A stretch of 64,000 nt of DNA from Mucilaginibacter aquaedulcis (GCF_030409325.1 NZ_JAUFPR010000002.1:1302001-1366000); one strand, 5' to 3'; shown: positions 45,364-55,296, counted from the stretch's first letter. The notes: generated from the sequence alone by a model not told the origin. Numbers and translations are program-made.

Positions 45364-46488
45364 ATGTCAAAAATTCCTTTTTTTTCCTTTGATAATCAGC
45401 ATGGCTTAATTCAGGAAGAAATCTTGAACGCGTTTAAATTTGTCTTGGATCATAACTGGTATATTCTTGGTAAATCGCTGGAGGAATTTGAATCGGCATA
45501 TGCGCACTTTAACGACGTTAAATATTGTATTGGTACATCAAACGGTCTTGACGCACTGCATATTGCTTTAAAAGCGGCTGATATTAAAAAAGGTGATGAA
45601 GTTATTGTACCATCGAACACCTTTATCGCCTCTTGGCTGGCCATAACTTATACGGGTGCGACTATAGTTCCCGTAGAACCCGATCCTTTAACTTATAATA
45701 TATCGCCGGCTAACATTCAGGCTCTTATTTCCCCTCGCACCAAAGCTATCATGCCGGTACACTTATACGGCCAGGCGTGTGAGATGGATCAGATTATGGA
45801 AATTGCCCAAAGACATCATTTGATCGTTATTGAAGACAATGCTCAGGCGCAAGGTGCGACATTTAATGGGAAGCTTACTGGGACGTTCGGGGCTATCAAC
45901 GCAACAAGCTTTTACCCGGTCAAAAACCTAGGGGCATTGGGTGATGCCGGAGCGTTAACAACACAGGACCCTGACCTTGCTGATGCTGCGCGAATGCTTC
46001 GAAACTATGGATCAAAAACAAAATATGAGTATGAAGTGATCGGCTATAATACAAGGATGGATGAGATCCAAGCAGCAATTTTGTCTGTTAAGCTTAAATA
46101 TCTTAAAGGATGGTTATTGGAAAGAAAACGTATAGCGACTTTATATTTTGATCTTTTGCAGGATATTGAGGACTTAACATTACCTAAAACGGCGAATGGT
46201 GCAGAACACGTTTACCACCTGTATGTTGTGCGCACAAAGCACCGGAATCCATTAAAAACACATCTTGAAGAGGAGGGTATTTCGACAGCAATACATTACC
46301 CGATACCGCCCCATCTTCAAAAAGCATATAAAGGCTTGGGATTTGCTAAAGGTGATTTTCCAGTTGCAGAAGAACTAGCCATCACCTCCCTAAGTTTACC
46401 ACTCTACCCAGGAATAACTGAGGGACAAATTCACAAGATCGCTGAATCAGTCCATTGCTTTTATGAAAAAAACACTCATCGTAACTGA
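45364..46488 (+). CDS. DegT/DnrJ/EryC1/StrS-family PLP sugar aminotransferase (FdtB/QdtB-like)
   Basis: 374 residues. The PLP-binding lysine is Lys187 in [18 protein letters not shown]. Other blocks are [15 protein letters not shown] for cofactor phosphate, [11 protein letters not shown] with Asp158 for the pyridine nitrogen, and [10 protein letters not shown]. In the presence of 3,4-ketoisomerase genes the likely reaction is transfer of an amino group to C3 of dTDP-3-keto-6-deoxyhexose. The end overlaps the next gene by 26 bp. Confidence 0.93.
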   Translation: MSKIPFFSFDNQHGLIQEEILNAFKFVLDHNWYILGKSLEEFESAYAHFNDVKYCIGTSNGLDALHIALKAADIKKGDEVIVPSNTFIASWLAITYTGATIVPVEPDPLTYNISPANIQALISPRTKAIMPVHLYGQACEMDQIMEIAQRHHLIVIEDNAQAQGATFNGKLTGTFGAINATSFYPVKNLGALGDAGALTTQDPDLADAARMLRNYGSKTKYEYEVIGYNTRMDEIQAAILSVKLKYLKGWLLERKRIATLYFDLLQDIEDLTLPKTANGAEHVYHLYVVRTKHRNPLKTHLEEEGISTAIHYPIPPHLQKAYKGLGFAKGDFPVAEELAITSLSLPLYPGITEGQIHKIAESVHCFYEKNTHRN

Positions 46489-47023
46489 CCATCTTTTAAT
46501 GGCTGGAGCAGAAAGGCTTATCTTTGAATTGGTTTCTTTCGCTCGAGCCAATCATATCGAACCTGTTATTTTCATTTTGAACAATTATGCTATCGAATAT
46601 TATGATGTCATTTTTCGGGATATGAATGTAAAAGTGATTAGAAGCAGAATAGGTTCTATCAAGGGGCTTCGGAATCCAGCGAATATGATCCGAACATTTT
46701 ATTGGAACTTTATTTTAAAAAATCGAATCAACAGACTTTATGCAAGCGTACAGGTGATCGGCTTATATAACGTTCAAAAAATATATAAATTGATTATTCA
46801 TGGTGATCGTGTTTTCTGGCACGTAACCAACTCGGCCCAGTATTTGGACTCTATTTACCCTTTTCCGGATGCCCTGTTCGCCAACCCGTGTGACACAATT
46901 ATTTGTATTAACCCATATCAAGTTGACGAAATTTATTCACAATATGGTCTTGAAAATATACGCGCCAAACTAAAAGTGTTTAAGCTTTTCACAGTAAACT
47001 ATGATACAGCTCACAGTAGTTAG
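46463..47023 (+). CDS. Glycosyltransferase family 4, N-terminal half (split gene)
   Basis: 186 residues that look like only the acceptor-binding N-terminal domain of a GT-B glycosyltransferase: [20 protein letters not shown] at the start and the [19 protein letters not shown] switch region near the end. A full GT4 enzyme is about 370 residues. The missing donor-binding half lies in the next frame (47001-47558), which overlaps by 23 bp. Either one indel broke a single gene, or two subunits are translated separately and form one enzyme. The first ends in [12 protein letters not shown], where a fused protein would run on. Confidence 0.75.
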   Translation: MKKTLIVTDHLLMAGAERLIFELVSFARANHIEPVIFILNNYAIEYYDVIFRDMNVKVIRSRIGSIKGLRNPANMIRTFYWNFILKNRINRLYASVQVIGLYNVQKIYKLIIHGDRVFWHVTNSAQYLDSIYPFPDALFANPCDTIICINPYQVDEIYSQYGLENIRAKLKVFKLFTVNYDTAHSS

Positions 47024-47558
47024 TCGGGTAAATGAAGACAAAAATTTCTTTTTTGATATCATTTTTGCATTGCATAAATTGAAGATATACAACATTTATG
47101 ATATTCAGCTTTTATTTGTAGGCGATATTTTAAGCCGCGCTGTGTTGGACAATTGCTGTAGATTGGCAGAACTGCTCGGTCTGTCTCAAAATGTACATTT
47201 TACCCGAAAGTCTGTACGGATTACAGATTTGCCTGAAAATGTAAAAAAGGGATATTTTATTCATTTCACCATTGCTGATTTTACAGGCTATTCTGGAGTT
47301 GAAAGTATTAGTCTTGGTTATAAAACTATCTTTTACAATATTGATAAAAAACATACTACGATCAGCTTTGATAATGCAACCATTTGCCGGGATGTTGACG
47401 AATTGGTAAATGTCATTAGCAGGATTCATAATAGCCCTGAGCAAACGGATCCTCACTTACTGGAGGACAATCTCAGATTAAAAAAGCGTTTTTTGCTGTC
47501 GGTCAAAGATCGTTCATTCTTAAAGTCTATTTTACTGCATCCGCATAAAAATGAGTAG
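47001..47558 (+). CDS. Glycosyltransferase family 4, C-terminal half (split gene)
   Basis: 185 residues beginning [20 protein letters not shown], the usual opening of a GT4 donor-binding domain, and containing the GYSGVESISLGYKTIFYN block where the EX7E-like nucleotide-sugar motif sits. It has no N-terminal domain of its own. It starts 23 bp inside the previous frame, shifted by one base. Adding both halves gives a normal GT4 length, so one ancestral gene is very likely. No homopolymer lies at the junction to suggest programmed slippage. It overlaps the next gene by 8 bp. Confidence 0.75.
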   Translation: MIQLTVVSRVNEDKNFFFDIIFALHKLKIYNIYDIQLLFVGDILSRAVLDNCCRLAELLGLSQNVHFTRKSVRITDLPENVKKGYFIHFTIADFTGYSGVESISLGYKTIFYNIDKKHTTISFDNATICRDVDELVNVISRIHNSPEQTDPHLLEDNLRLKKRFLLSVKDRSFLKSILLHPHKNE

Positions 47559-48672
47559 GAAAAAGCATATTGTAATCGTTAAACTTTTCGATTCGGGAGG
47601 AGTAAACACGCATTTCAAGACGCTGATTCACTATTTAGGAGCCGAAAATGTGATTCTGATATTAGAAAATCAACAACAACGTGATTTTTTGCAGAATTTA
47701 GAGCTGAATAATTGCAAGGCAGTATATGTTATGCCTTACCTACATCGCTATGCACATCTTGCATATCGGCCAACCACGAATATTAGAGAATCACTACTGA
47801 TTATCCGTTCGCTAATCCAAATTTTATGGCTAAGCATCATTAATCAATTTGCCACCATCACCGTTTCCGCCGCAGAGCCTGAAAAATACCTATACTTGTT
47901 TTGGCTGCCATTTTCCAAGGTATTTTATATATTACACAGTGAACCGATGATATTAATGTCTCATTTCACCCGTTTCACATGCAATCTTCGGCTAGGCAGA
48001 CGAAAAAAAATTATCACAGTATCTTACTCGATGAAGCAGGCGATCTGTTCAGCATGGCGCCTTCGTCAGTCTAAAGCACAGTCAATAACGGTTATTTATA
48101 ATTGTCTTTTGAAGGATTTCTTTCCAAATACAGATCTAAAGAAATCATCATCCAAAAAATTCAGAATTACGACAATGGGTCATGTCGATAACCGCAAAAA
48201 CCCCTCTACATGGTTAAAAGTCGCGAAATTGGTGACCGTTAATCACCCTCAAACCGAATTTATTTGGCTCGGAAATGGAGCTTTATTAGAAGAATATCAG
48301 TGCTCAACAGCAAGTCTGGACAGAATTATCTTTGCAGGAAAGGTAGAATACGTGCAAGCCTGGCTAGAGGAGACAACCATTTATTATCAGCCAAGCGTAG
48401 TCGAACCACATGGTATTGCCGTCGTGGAAGCCATGTCAGCGGGGCTTCCTTGTATCGTGGCCGAAACCGGAGGGTTACCTGAATCAGTGCAAGAGGGAAT
48501 AGACGGCAAGGTTGTCAAGCCGATAGACGTAGAAGTACACGTATCGGCCATCGAACAGCTTTTAGAGAATGAATTTCTTCGCCAAATTTATGGTAAAAAC
48601 GCTCGTAAACGATATGTAAATCTGTTTAGCTATCCGCAATTCAAGGAAAAAATGGACAGGATCTATTGTTAG
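47551..48672 (+). CDS. Glycosyltransferase family 4 (GT-B)
   Basis: 373 residues. The N-terminal domain begins IVIVKLFDSGGVNTHFKTLI. The C-terminal domain begins RITTMGHVDNRKNPSTWLKV and carries the donor-site motif EPHGIAVVEAMSAGLPCIVAETGGLPE (in two blocks), with the EX7E glutamates in EPHGIAVVE. It should transfer a sugar from a nucleotide donor to the growing glycan at the cytoplasmic face of the inner membrane. Donor and linkage are not readable. It overlaps the split GT4 by 8 bp. Confidence 0.92.
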   Translation: MSRKKHIVIVKLFDSGGVNTHFKTLIHYLGAENVILILENQQQRDFLQNLELNNCKAVYVMPYLHRYAHLAYRPTTNIRESLLIIRSLIQILWLSIINQFATITVSAAEPEKYLYLFWLPFSKVFYILHSEPMILMSHFTRFTCNLRLGRRKKIITVSYSMKQAICSAWRLRQSKAQSITVIYNCLLKDFFPNTDLKKSSSKKFRITTMGHVDNRKNPSTWLKVAKLVTVNHPQTEFIWLGNGALLEEYQCSTASLDRIIFAGKVEYVQAWLEETTIYYQPSVVEPHGIAVVEAMSAGLPCIVAETGGLPESVQEGIDGKVVKPIDVEVHVSAIEQLLENEFLRQIYGKNARKRYVNLFSYPQFKEKMDRIYC

Positions 48673-48678
48673 AATAGT

Positions 48679-49683
48679 ATGGGAATGTCGGTTATCATAT
48701 GTTGTTATAATAGTGAGAAAAGACTCTCTGAAACTTTAAATCACCTTGCCCTCCAGCAAGTTCCAAAAAGCGTTGAATGGGAGGTTATTCTTGTAGACAA
48801 TGCATCAACGGACCGCACTGCTGCTACCGCAATGTATTTATGGGAACGTTTTGAAATCCCCAATAGTACGTTTCGCATTTTGGAAGAGCCTCGGTTAGGA
48901 AAGAATTTCGCATTTGAAAAAGCTGTTCGGGCTGCTCAACATGATTATGTGCTTACCTGTGACGATGACAATTGGCTAGCACAGGATTATATTGCCCGCG
49001 CACATGCAATTATGGTCAGTGATGTCCGCATTGGTGCATTAGGCGGGTGTGGAATTTTTAAGCCTGAAGAGCCCTCAAATCCCGAAATAGCCGATTTATC
49101 AAACCAATACGTTAATGGCCCACAAAACGATTCAGAAATCAAACATTGGGTGTATGGCGCAGGTTCCGTTTATCGCAGATCGGCTTTCATTGCCTTAATA
49201 GAAGGCGGCTGGCAACAGATTACGACCGGTAGAAAAGGAAGAAGTTTAATTTGCGGAGAAGATGTGGAAATATGCATGATGCTTTATCTTACTGGATATA
49301 AAATTATAGCGTCGAACAATCTGTTGTTCCATCATTTTGTACCTCATAAGCGTCAACGCCTCAAGTATCTTAAAGAACTTTCATATTGGCTAAGCTACAG
49401 CGACATATTGCTGATTAACTACCATCTCCAGCTAGCAAATGATACAAGACCGATCGCACCAATGCTTAATGGTTGGGTGAGAAATCTAACATGTGATCTC
49501 ATTAAACAGATTTTATTCATGCCCATCCGCAAGCTCAAACAAAACAATAATGAATGGCTTAAAAGTCAATTTGCGTTCATGAGCTTATACGGAAGGTTCA
49601 GGGGACTTGTCGAAAATAAATCCCGGCTTATTAAACATCACAAACTACTAAAGCAGTTTTTAACATTACATTCAGCCAAATGA
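48679..49683 (+). CDS. Glycosyltransferase family 2
   Basis: 334 residues. The GT-A start MSVIICCYNSEKRLSETL and VDNASTDRTA bind the nucleotide, and the metal-binding motif is CDDDNWL (Asp residues near 96-98). The downstream block VYGAGSVYRRSAF followed by GEDVEICMML is typical of the WcaA-like branch. It shares this pattern (DDDN, GAG) with the GT2 at 59880. Inverting transferase; donor unknown. ATGA overlap with the next gene. Confidence 0.92.
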   Translation: MGMSVIICCYNSEKRLSETLNHLALQQVPKSVEWEVILVDNASTDRTAATAMYLWERFEIPNSTFRILEEPRLGKNFAFEKAVRAAQHDYVLTCDDDNWLAQDYIARAHAIMVSDVRIGALGGCGIFKPEEPSNPEIADLSNQYVNGPQNDSEIKHWVYGAGSVYRRSAFIALIEGGWQQITTGRKGRSLICGEDVEICMMLYLTGYKIIASNNLLFHHFVPHKRQRLKYLKELSYWLSYSDILLINYHLQLANDTRPIAPMLNGWVRNLTCDLIKQILFMPIRKLKQNNNEWLKSQFAFMSLYGRFRGLVENKSRLIKHHKLLKQFLTLHSAK

Positions 49684-50636
49684 GCTTTTCGACACCAGTA
49701 CTATTTCTGATCTTCAATCGTCCGGAAACCACCTCCAGCGTATTTGAGGTGATCAGAGCAGTTAAACCAAAATACCTTTACGTGGCCGCTGACGGACCTC
49801 GGTCCGGAAAACCGGACGAAGAAGTGCTCTGTCTTGAATCCAGAAGTGTCGTTGTTGACGGAATTGACTGGGAATGTGATGTAAGGACATTATTCCGTTC
49901 CGAAAATTTAGGTTGTGGAAAGGCTGTTTCGAGTGCTATAAATTGGTTTTTTGAGCACGTTGAAGAAGGTATCATTCTTGAAGACGATTGCCTGCCGAAT
50001 ATTGATTTTTTTGGATTTTGCTCCGAACTATTGAAAAAGTACAAGGATCATCCAGAAATTATGCATGTAGGAGGTGCTAATTTCCAACCAAAACGTCAGG
50101 TTAGGCAAGATAGTTATTATTTTAGTAATTATATTCATATCTGGGGTTGGGCAACTTGGAAAAGAGCCTGGTGCCTTTACAGCTTCAATATCCCGGAAAA
50201 TGTTATTGACACCTTTGAACAAAAATTAAAACTTCCATTCTTTTATAAAGATGAAAGAGCATACTGGAAAACCACCTTCGGACAAGTGGCCAGGCATGAA
50301 ATAGACACATGGGATATTCAATGGTCATACAGCCTTTACCAAAATTCCGGTATTGCCGTCACACCTGTAGTCAATCTGGTGTCGAATATTGGTTTCGGCC
50401 CAAATGCGACACACACCACCTACAGTGATTCTAAAATGGCAAACCGTCCTACAAGCAAGTTGACAGTTATTATTCATCCCGCAATTATTCGTATAAATCA
50501 AAAGTTTGATCGGAACACCTTTAAGAATCTATTTCAACAAGGTAACACACGCTTTAAAAAGATAAAATTTCACATAGGCCAAAAATTACCTATCGTAAAG
50601 CAAACTTATCTTAAATTAAAAAAAATGTCAAACTAA
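49680..50636 (+). CDS. GT-A-fold nucleotide-diphospho-sugar transferase
   Basis: 318 residues. It starts PVLFLIFNRPETTSSVFEVI, continues with LYVAADGPRSGK, and has the acidic motif ILEDDCLPNIDFF near residue 100 as the likely metal site. The HIWGWATWKRAW block is characteristic of this family, often annotated as nucleotide-diphospho-sugar transferase or HlpA-like. The DGPR pattern separates it from ordinary GT2 enzymes. Probably a sugar transferase of the pathway. The next gene starts on the base after its stop codon. Confidence 0.85.
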   Translation: MSFSTPVLFLIFNRPETTSSVFEVIRAVKPKYLYVAADGPRSGKPDEEVLCLESRSVVVDGIDWECDVRTLFRSENLGCGKAVSSAINWFFEHVEEGIILEDDCLPNIDFFGFCSELLKKYKDHPEIMHVGGANFQPKRQVRQDSYYFSNYIHIWGWATWKRAWCLYSFNIPENVIDTFEQKLKLPFFYKDERAYWKTTFGQVARHEIDTWDIQWSYSLYQNSGIAVTPVVNLVSNIGFGPNATHTTYSDSKMANRPTSKLTVIIHPAIIRINQKFDRNTFKNLFQQGNTRFKKIKFHIGQKLPIVKQTYLKLKKMSN

Positions 50637-51455
50637 ATGAATTGTATTGCTTGCGCCCATCCTTCTGTACCCTTGTTCAAGGCTATCGTGTTGTTTCGAT
50701 ATAATGTAAATTATTTCCATTGTTTGAATTGCGGTCAGCTTCAAACAGATGAGCCGTACTGGCTTGATGAAGCTTATCAGACAGCAATTGCTTCATTAGA
50801 CATCGGCTTGTTGGGTAGATGCATACGTGACAGCAAGCGGGTATTTGAACTCGTAACAAGACATTTAGATACCAAAGGGCGTATGCTGGATTATGGCGGC
50901 GGATACGGCACATTAGTGAGATTATTAAGAGATAAGGGTTTGGACTTTTACCGGCAGGACATTTATTGCCAAAATATTTTTGCTATAAACCATGACCTGT
51001 CCGATCTCCCGACCGACAGCCGAAATTTCGAGTTGGTAACTTGTTTCGAGGTTCTCGAACATACCTATGACCCCTTTCGGCTTCTGAAGACGTTAAGCTG
51101 TTTTGCACCTCATGTCCTTATCTCCACGCTTATCGTTCCCGAACACGAAATTTCATCACCTAACGACTGGTGGTACATTGCGCCTGAAACCGGTCAGCAT
51201 ATTGCATTCTATACTCATAGATCTTTAAAGATATTGGCTGACCAATTAAATTTGAACTTTTATTCAAATGGTCAAGATCTTCATCTTTTTACTATTCGAT
51301 TATTCTCTGAAAATCCACTATTAAGACGTAATACGATCTTTGACAAAATAACCGGTAAGTTACTTCCCTATTGTCTGTCCAAAAAAAAGTTACCCAGTCT
51401 TATTGCAGGTGATATAGAAACGGCAAGACAAAAAGCATTTGACAAAAGCGAATAA
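50637..51455 (+). CDS. Class I SAM methyltransferase with N-terminal zinc ribbon
   Basis: 272 residues. A zinc ribbon (Cys3, Cys6, Cys29, Cys32) is followed by the SAM motif I RMLDYGGGYGTLVRLL near residue 83 and the FEVLEHTYDPFRLL block. Methyltransferases of this type act on sugars in glycan pathways. One of three methyltransferases in the operon; the methylated position is unknown. A terminal methyl group could serve as a chain-end cap read by the Wzt C-terminal domain, which is inference. Confidence 0.88.
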   Translation: MNCIACAHPSVPLFKAIVLFRYNVNYFHCLNCGQLQTDEPYWLDEAYQTAIASLDIGLLGRCIRDSKRVFELVTRHLDTKGRMLDYGGGYGTLVRLLRDKGLDFYRQDIYCQNIFAINHDLSDLPTDSRNFELVTCFEVLEHTYDPFRLLKTLSCFAPHVLISTLIVPEHEISSPNDWWYIAPETGQHIAFYTHRSLKILADQLNLNFYSNGQDLHLFTIRLFSENPLLRRNTIFDKITGKLLPYCLSKKKLPSLIAGDIETARQKAFDKSE

Positions 51456-51456
51456 A

Positions 51457-52593
51457 ATGTTATTACAAAGAGGGTATTCAAAATTCAAATTTCTGATCTT
51501 GAGGAAAATTATTCCGGTATTTGTCCGCACAATTTACTTTTTTGCTCCTATACAGCGAAAAAGCTTACTTATCATTAAAAATGATGGTATAGGTGACTAT
51601 ATACTTTTTAGAAATTATTTAAAAGCGATTCGAGAATCACAAAGGTTTTCCGGCTGGAAAATCTATTTGTTGACAACTCCAGCTTGTGGAAATTTTGTTC
51701 AAAATCTTGATGCAAAATATATTGACGGGTGTTTTTGGTATGAGGACGATTTCTTTTTAAAATGGAAACTGGTTAGTCTTTTGTTTCAGTTGAACCACCT
51801 GCGCCTGAATACCATCTTCTATCCTTCTTATTCTAGAAAATTTTCTGTGGATTGGCTTATTCGCTATGTGAAAGCGCTAGTCAAAATCGGGGTTGATGGC
51901 GATACAGTTAATGAACCTGCCGAGTTAAAGCTAAAAACAGATACCTACTACACGTCGCTCATTTTCACAAAAAAAGAAGTAGTTCATGAGTTTGAAAGAA
52001 ACAAGCAGATAGTAGAATATCTTATCGGGCCGGTCTCGAACTTTAGCCGACCAGCTATAGAAACGACAACTCAAATCAGCAAACAAAGTAACTATATCGT
52101 CGTATTTTGTGGTGCCAGTAATTTTACCAGGCGTTGGGACCCTGCCAAGTTTCAGAACCTTTGCAGGCAATTGATCGAAGAAATGGGTGTCCACGTGATA
52201 TTAACCGGTGGCAAAGATGAAATAGCTGCAAGCAAAAAAATCACTGACGGGCTTCCTTGTACTTTTTTTTCTAACGAGACTGGTCAATATTCGCTCATTC
52301 AGATTTGCGAACTGATCACCGGTGCACGACTTCTAATCACGGGTGATACCGTCGCCGTTCATATTGCTGCAAGCGTGCAAACCCCCGCTATTTGTATCTC
52401 AAAAGGTAATCATTACGGCAGATTCGTTCCATACCCGAAAGAAATATTTGACCAACTCCGTGTGGTCTTACCACCTGATTTTCAACCAAACAAACAATAT
52501 TATGATAGTTGGTCTGAGCATGACATAAATGAAATCGGCGTACAGCAAGTATTATCTGCTGCCAGATCACACCTTATAAATCCTGTTTTATGA
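51457..52593 (+). CDS. Glycosyltransferase family 9 (heptosyltransferase-like)
   Basis: 378 residues from the ATG at 51457; an in-frame TTG 18 bp upstream lies inside the previous gene. The N-terminal motif IKNDGIGDYILFRNYL is typical of GT9, and the C-terminal half shows VVFCGASNFTRRWDPAKF and the donor-site block ARLLITGDTVAVHIAA. Classical members add heptose to LPS core; this one may use another sugar. One of two GT9-like proteins here. It ends in an ATGA overlap with the next GT2. Confidence 0.9.
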   Translation: MLLQRGYSKFKFLILRKIIPVFVRTIYFFAPIQRKSLLIIKNDGIGDYILFRNYLKAIRESQRFSGWKIYLLTTPACGNFVQNLDAKYIDGCFWYEDDFFLKWKLVSLLFQLNHLRLNTIFYPSYSRKFSVDWLIRYVKALVKIGVDGDTVNEPAELKLKTDTYYTSLIFTKKEVVHEFERNKQIVEYLIGPVSNFSRPAIETTTQISKQSNYIVVFCGASNFTRRWDPAKFQNLCRQLIEEMGVHVILTGGKDEIAASKKITDGLPCTFFSNETGQYSLIQICELITGARLLITGDTVAVHIAASVQTPAICISKGNHYGRFVPYPKEIFDQLRVVLPPDFQPNKQYYDSWSEHDINEIGVQQVLSAARSHLINPVL

Positions 52594-53519
52594 ATCTCCC
52601 TGATCTTCACAAATATCGTTCAGAGTTTGAAAAAGAGGGCGTTCAATTACCCCTTCCCATTATTCCTGATTCCAGTACCGGGCTGATGGCAGGATTACCA
52701 CTTCCCGCAAATGCACAATCCGGATGGCCATTCACTGAAGAAACATCATCTTTGTTATATGATCCCAGCATTTCGTGGCCGAAAATCACCATTGTTACTC
52801 CATCTTTCAACCAGGACCGTTTCATCGAACAAACAATCCGTTCGGTTCTTTTACAAAATTATCCTAACCTCGAGTATATCATTATGGACGGCGGAAGCAC
52901 CGATTCAACCGTTGATACTCTAAAAAAATATGAACCGTGGATCAGTCACTGGCAAACTAAACAGGACAAAGGACAAGGACAGGCCATTAATATGGGCTTT
53001 AGCATAGCCTCAGGGGCAATTTACGGCTGGATCAATAGTGATGACTATTACCTAAAAGATACTTTTATACAGGTAGCAAAAACTTTTTTGAAAAAGAAGG
53101 CCGAATTCGTTTATGGATATGGTCTTAATTTCATACCTGCCACCAAAAGATACGAATTATCTAGGATGCTTCCGCATACTGATTATTTTATAAAAATACC
53201 TTCTCTTATACAACCGTCGACATTTTGGCTTTCAACCATTCATCAACCGATCTGGGAGGAATTACATTGCGCACTCGATTTCGAGTTATGGTTACGGCTT
53301 GTTAAAGGTAAACGTCGGGTGATGATCAGAAAATCACTTTCTGTGGCACATATTCATGACAGTGCGAAAACTTTTGACCTGAAAATGAAATCTCACTGGG
53401 AAGAAGATCACTTCAAAATTTGGTCAGAGGATGCTCATGGTCGAGTTTATGAATGGAAAAAGATTGTGTTTTTTAACCGAATCAGAATCAATATCTACAA
53501 AATATTGGGGCTGATTTAA
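52590..53519 (+). CDS. Glycosyltransferase family 2
   Basis: 309 residues. A 60-residue N-terminal extension precedes the GT-A core KITIVTPSFNQDRFIEQTIRSVL (in two parts), MDGGSTDSTVDTLKKY and the INSDDYYLKDTF metal motif. The later LDFELWLRL block is the usual ED/DxEL catalytic-base region. Similar enzymes are common in O-antigen loci. Donor unknown. Overlaps the upstream GT9 by 4 bp. Confidence 0.92.
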   Translation: MNLPDLHKYRSEFEKEGVQLPLPIIPDSSTGLMAGLPLPANAQSGWPFTEETSSLLYDPSISWPKITIVTPSFNQDRFIEQTIRSVLLQNYPNLEYIIMDGGSTDSTVDTLKKYEPWISHWQTKQDKGQGQAINMGFSIASGAIYGWINSDDYYLKDTFIQVAKTFLKKKAEFVYGYGLNFIPATKRYELSRMLPHTDYFIKIPSLIQPSTFWLSTIHQPIWEELHCALDFELWLRLVKGKRRVMIRKSLSVAHIHDSAKTFDLKMKSHWEEDHFKIWSEDAHGRVYEWKKIVFFNRIRINIYKILGLI

Positions 53520-53536
53520 ATTTAGATTTTCAATAT

Positions 53537-54361
53537 ATGGAGCAACACTGGTCAGGCGAACGCCTGGAAACATTTGTTTTTAATGAAAACACGGTTGAAC
53601 ATCTACATCGGTATAGCTTGTCGCTCCCATATGCCTGCGACAAAGTCGTACTTGATATTGCTTGTGGAGAGGGCTACGGAACTAACCTACTTAGCGAAGT
53701 TGCAAAATTTGCTTTTGGGGTTGACATCTGTGAAGTGGCAATCAAGGCGGCTAGGAACAAATATAAACGACACAACTTATCTTTTCTTACCGGATCGACA
53801 GAAAAGGTGCCGCTTGAACCATCCTCTATAGATGTGGTCATTAGTTTTGAGACCATTGAGCACCATGACAGACATGACGAAATGCTGCTTGAAATCAAAC
53901 GTATTTTAAAACCAGATGGTATCCTCATCATGTCGTCACCCGATAGAAAATATTACACTGACGAAACAGGTTATAACAATCCATTTCATGTCAAAGAATT
54001 ATATGCCGACCAGTTCCGCAAACTGATCCTGCGATATTTCAAGAATACGACTTTCCTTAACCAACGATTTCTGACTGGCTCTGTTATGATAGCCGAGGAC
54101 AGCCTTCAAGCTGCCCAGATTCATTGTGGTGATTATAACAAAATCGAGAACATGATGCTTTTTACGCCGGTTTACAATTTGGTTGTGGCTTCTGATGGCT
54201 ATTACGAATTGCCAGCAACCAGTATTTTCATTGCTGACCAATTGTATAGTAAATTATCGACCGCAATCGAAGCACGGTTCAAGGCATCGGCAACATGGCA
54301 GATAGGCAGGTTCTTCATCAACCCCTTTCATGCTGTTAAACAACTTTTCAGCCGCCTTTGA
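53537..54361 (+). CDS. Class I SAM-dependent methyltransferase
   Basis: 274 residues. Motif I is VLDIACGEGYGTNLL (near 36-50), the acidic ribose-binding residue follows in FGVDICEVAI, motif II is IDVVISFETIEHH and motif III LKPDGILIMSSPD. A C-terminal extension (about 160-274) is probably a substrate domain. Typical methyltransferase of glycan loci. The stop codon overlaps the TTG start of the next gene (TTGA). Confidence 0.9.
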   Translation: MEQHWSGERLETFVFNENTVEHLHRYSLSLPYACDKVVLDIACGEGYGTNLLSEVAKFAFGVDICEVAIKAARNKYKRHNLSFLTGSTEKVPLEPSSIDVVISFETIEHHDRHDEMLLEIKRILKPDGILIMSSPDRKYYTDETGYNNPFHVKELYADQFRKLILRYFKNTTFLNQRFLTGSVMIAEDSLQAAQIHCGDYNKIENMMLFTPVYNLVVASDGYYELPATSIFIADQLYSKLSTAIEARFKASATWQIGRFFINPFHAVKQLFSRL

Positions 54362-55296
54362 TTTCTGTAATTATACCTAACTATAATCACGCAAAGTTTT
54401 TGAGAAAACGGCTAGCATCTATTTTAGAGCAAACCTATCAGGACTTAGAGGTGATTATACTTGATGACTGTTCAACCGATAACAGTAGAGCTATTATCGA
54501 AGAATACCGTATCCATCCACTCGTTAAAAAGATTATTTACAATGCCCAAAACAGCGGAAGTCCTTTTATACAATGGAATAAAGGTGTCGCACTGGCTCAG
54601 GGCGATTATGTGTGGATTGCAGAAAGCGACGATTACGCAGATCAAAACATGCTAAGCAGTTGTCTTGATGCACTTATGACATCGCCATCGTCTGATTTAG
54701 CGTATTGTGACTCCTTAGAGATTGATGAACAGGACAACATCGCTGGCCGGTGGAGTCGATGGCAAGAAAAATTATCGCCAAACCTATGGACATCAGATTT
54801 TGTGATCAGTGGCCCACATTTAAACAGTACCTATAACCGTGTAGCCAATATTATCCCCAACGCAAGCTGTGTTTTATTTAGACGCAATGCTTATATGAAA
54901 TCCCCTTTTCTTAAAAGAATTGAAAAACTAAAATGCACGGGGGATTGGCTAATGTGGTTTTCGATTTTGCAACACACGAATGTTTGCTATTGCCATCGTC
55001 CCCTAAACTATTTCAGATACCATCAGGCTACGACGCGATCAGACACGAATACACGATTATTGAATGTAAAAGAACATTATGAAGCTATTTATACGCTTAG
55101 TCAAATGATTCATCCGTTGTCCGATGTCAAGAATCACAAAAACAAGCTTACTGAATTATTTACGAGTTGGAATCCTTCGTTCAGGCTATTTTGGAGGAAA
55201 GAAAACCGACAAATTTTCCATTATGCGATGAAGGCTGATCCCCAAATCATCAGCAGACTATTTCACTTACTCTTGAAACGTTTACATGTCATTTAA
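54358..55296 (+). CDS. Glycosyltransferase family 2 (TTG start)
   Basis: 312 residues. The TTG at 54358 is the start because translation from it gives ISVIIPNYNHAKFLRKRL, the exact GT2 beginning, and no ATG lies near. Then DDCSTDNSRAII and the metal motif AESDDYAD (near residue 90). The C-terminal CTGDWLMWFSIL block holds the likely catalytic base. It overlaps the methyltransferase by 4 bp (TTGA) and the MBOAT gene by 11 bp. Confidence 0.92.
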   Translation: MISVIIPNYNHAKFLRKRLASILEQTYQDLEVIILDDCSTDNSRAIIEEYRIHPLVKKIIYNAQNSGSPFIQWNKGVALAQGDYVWIAESDDYADQNMLSSCLDALMTSPSSDLAYCDSLEIDEQDNIAGRWSRWQEKLSPNLWTSDFVISGPHLNSTYNRVANIIPNASCVLFRRNAYMKSPFLKRIEKLKCTGDWLMWFSILQHTNVCYCHRPLNYFRYHQATTRSDTNTRLLNVKEHYEAIYTLSQMIHPLSDVKNHKNKLTELFTSWNPSFRLFWRKENRQIFHYAMKADPQIISRLFHLLLKRLHVI

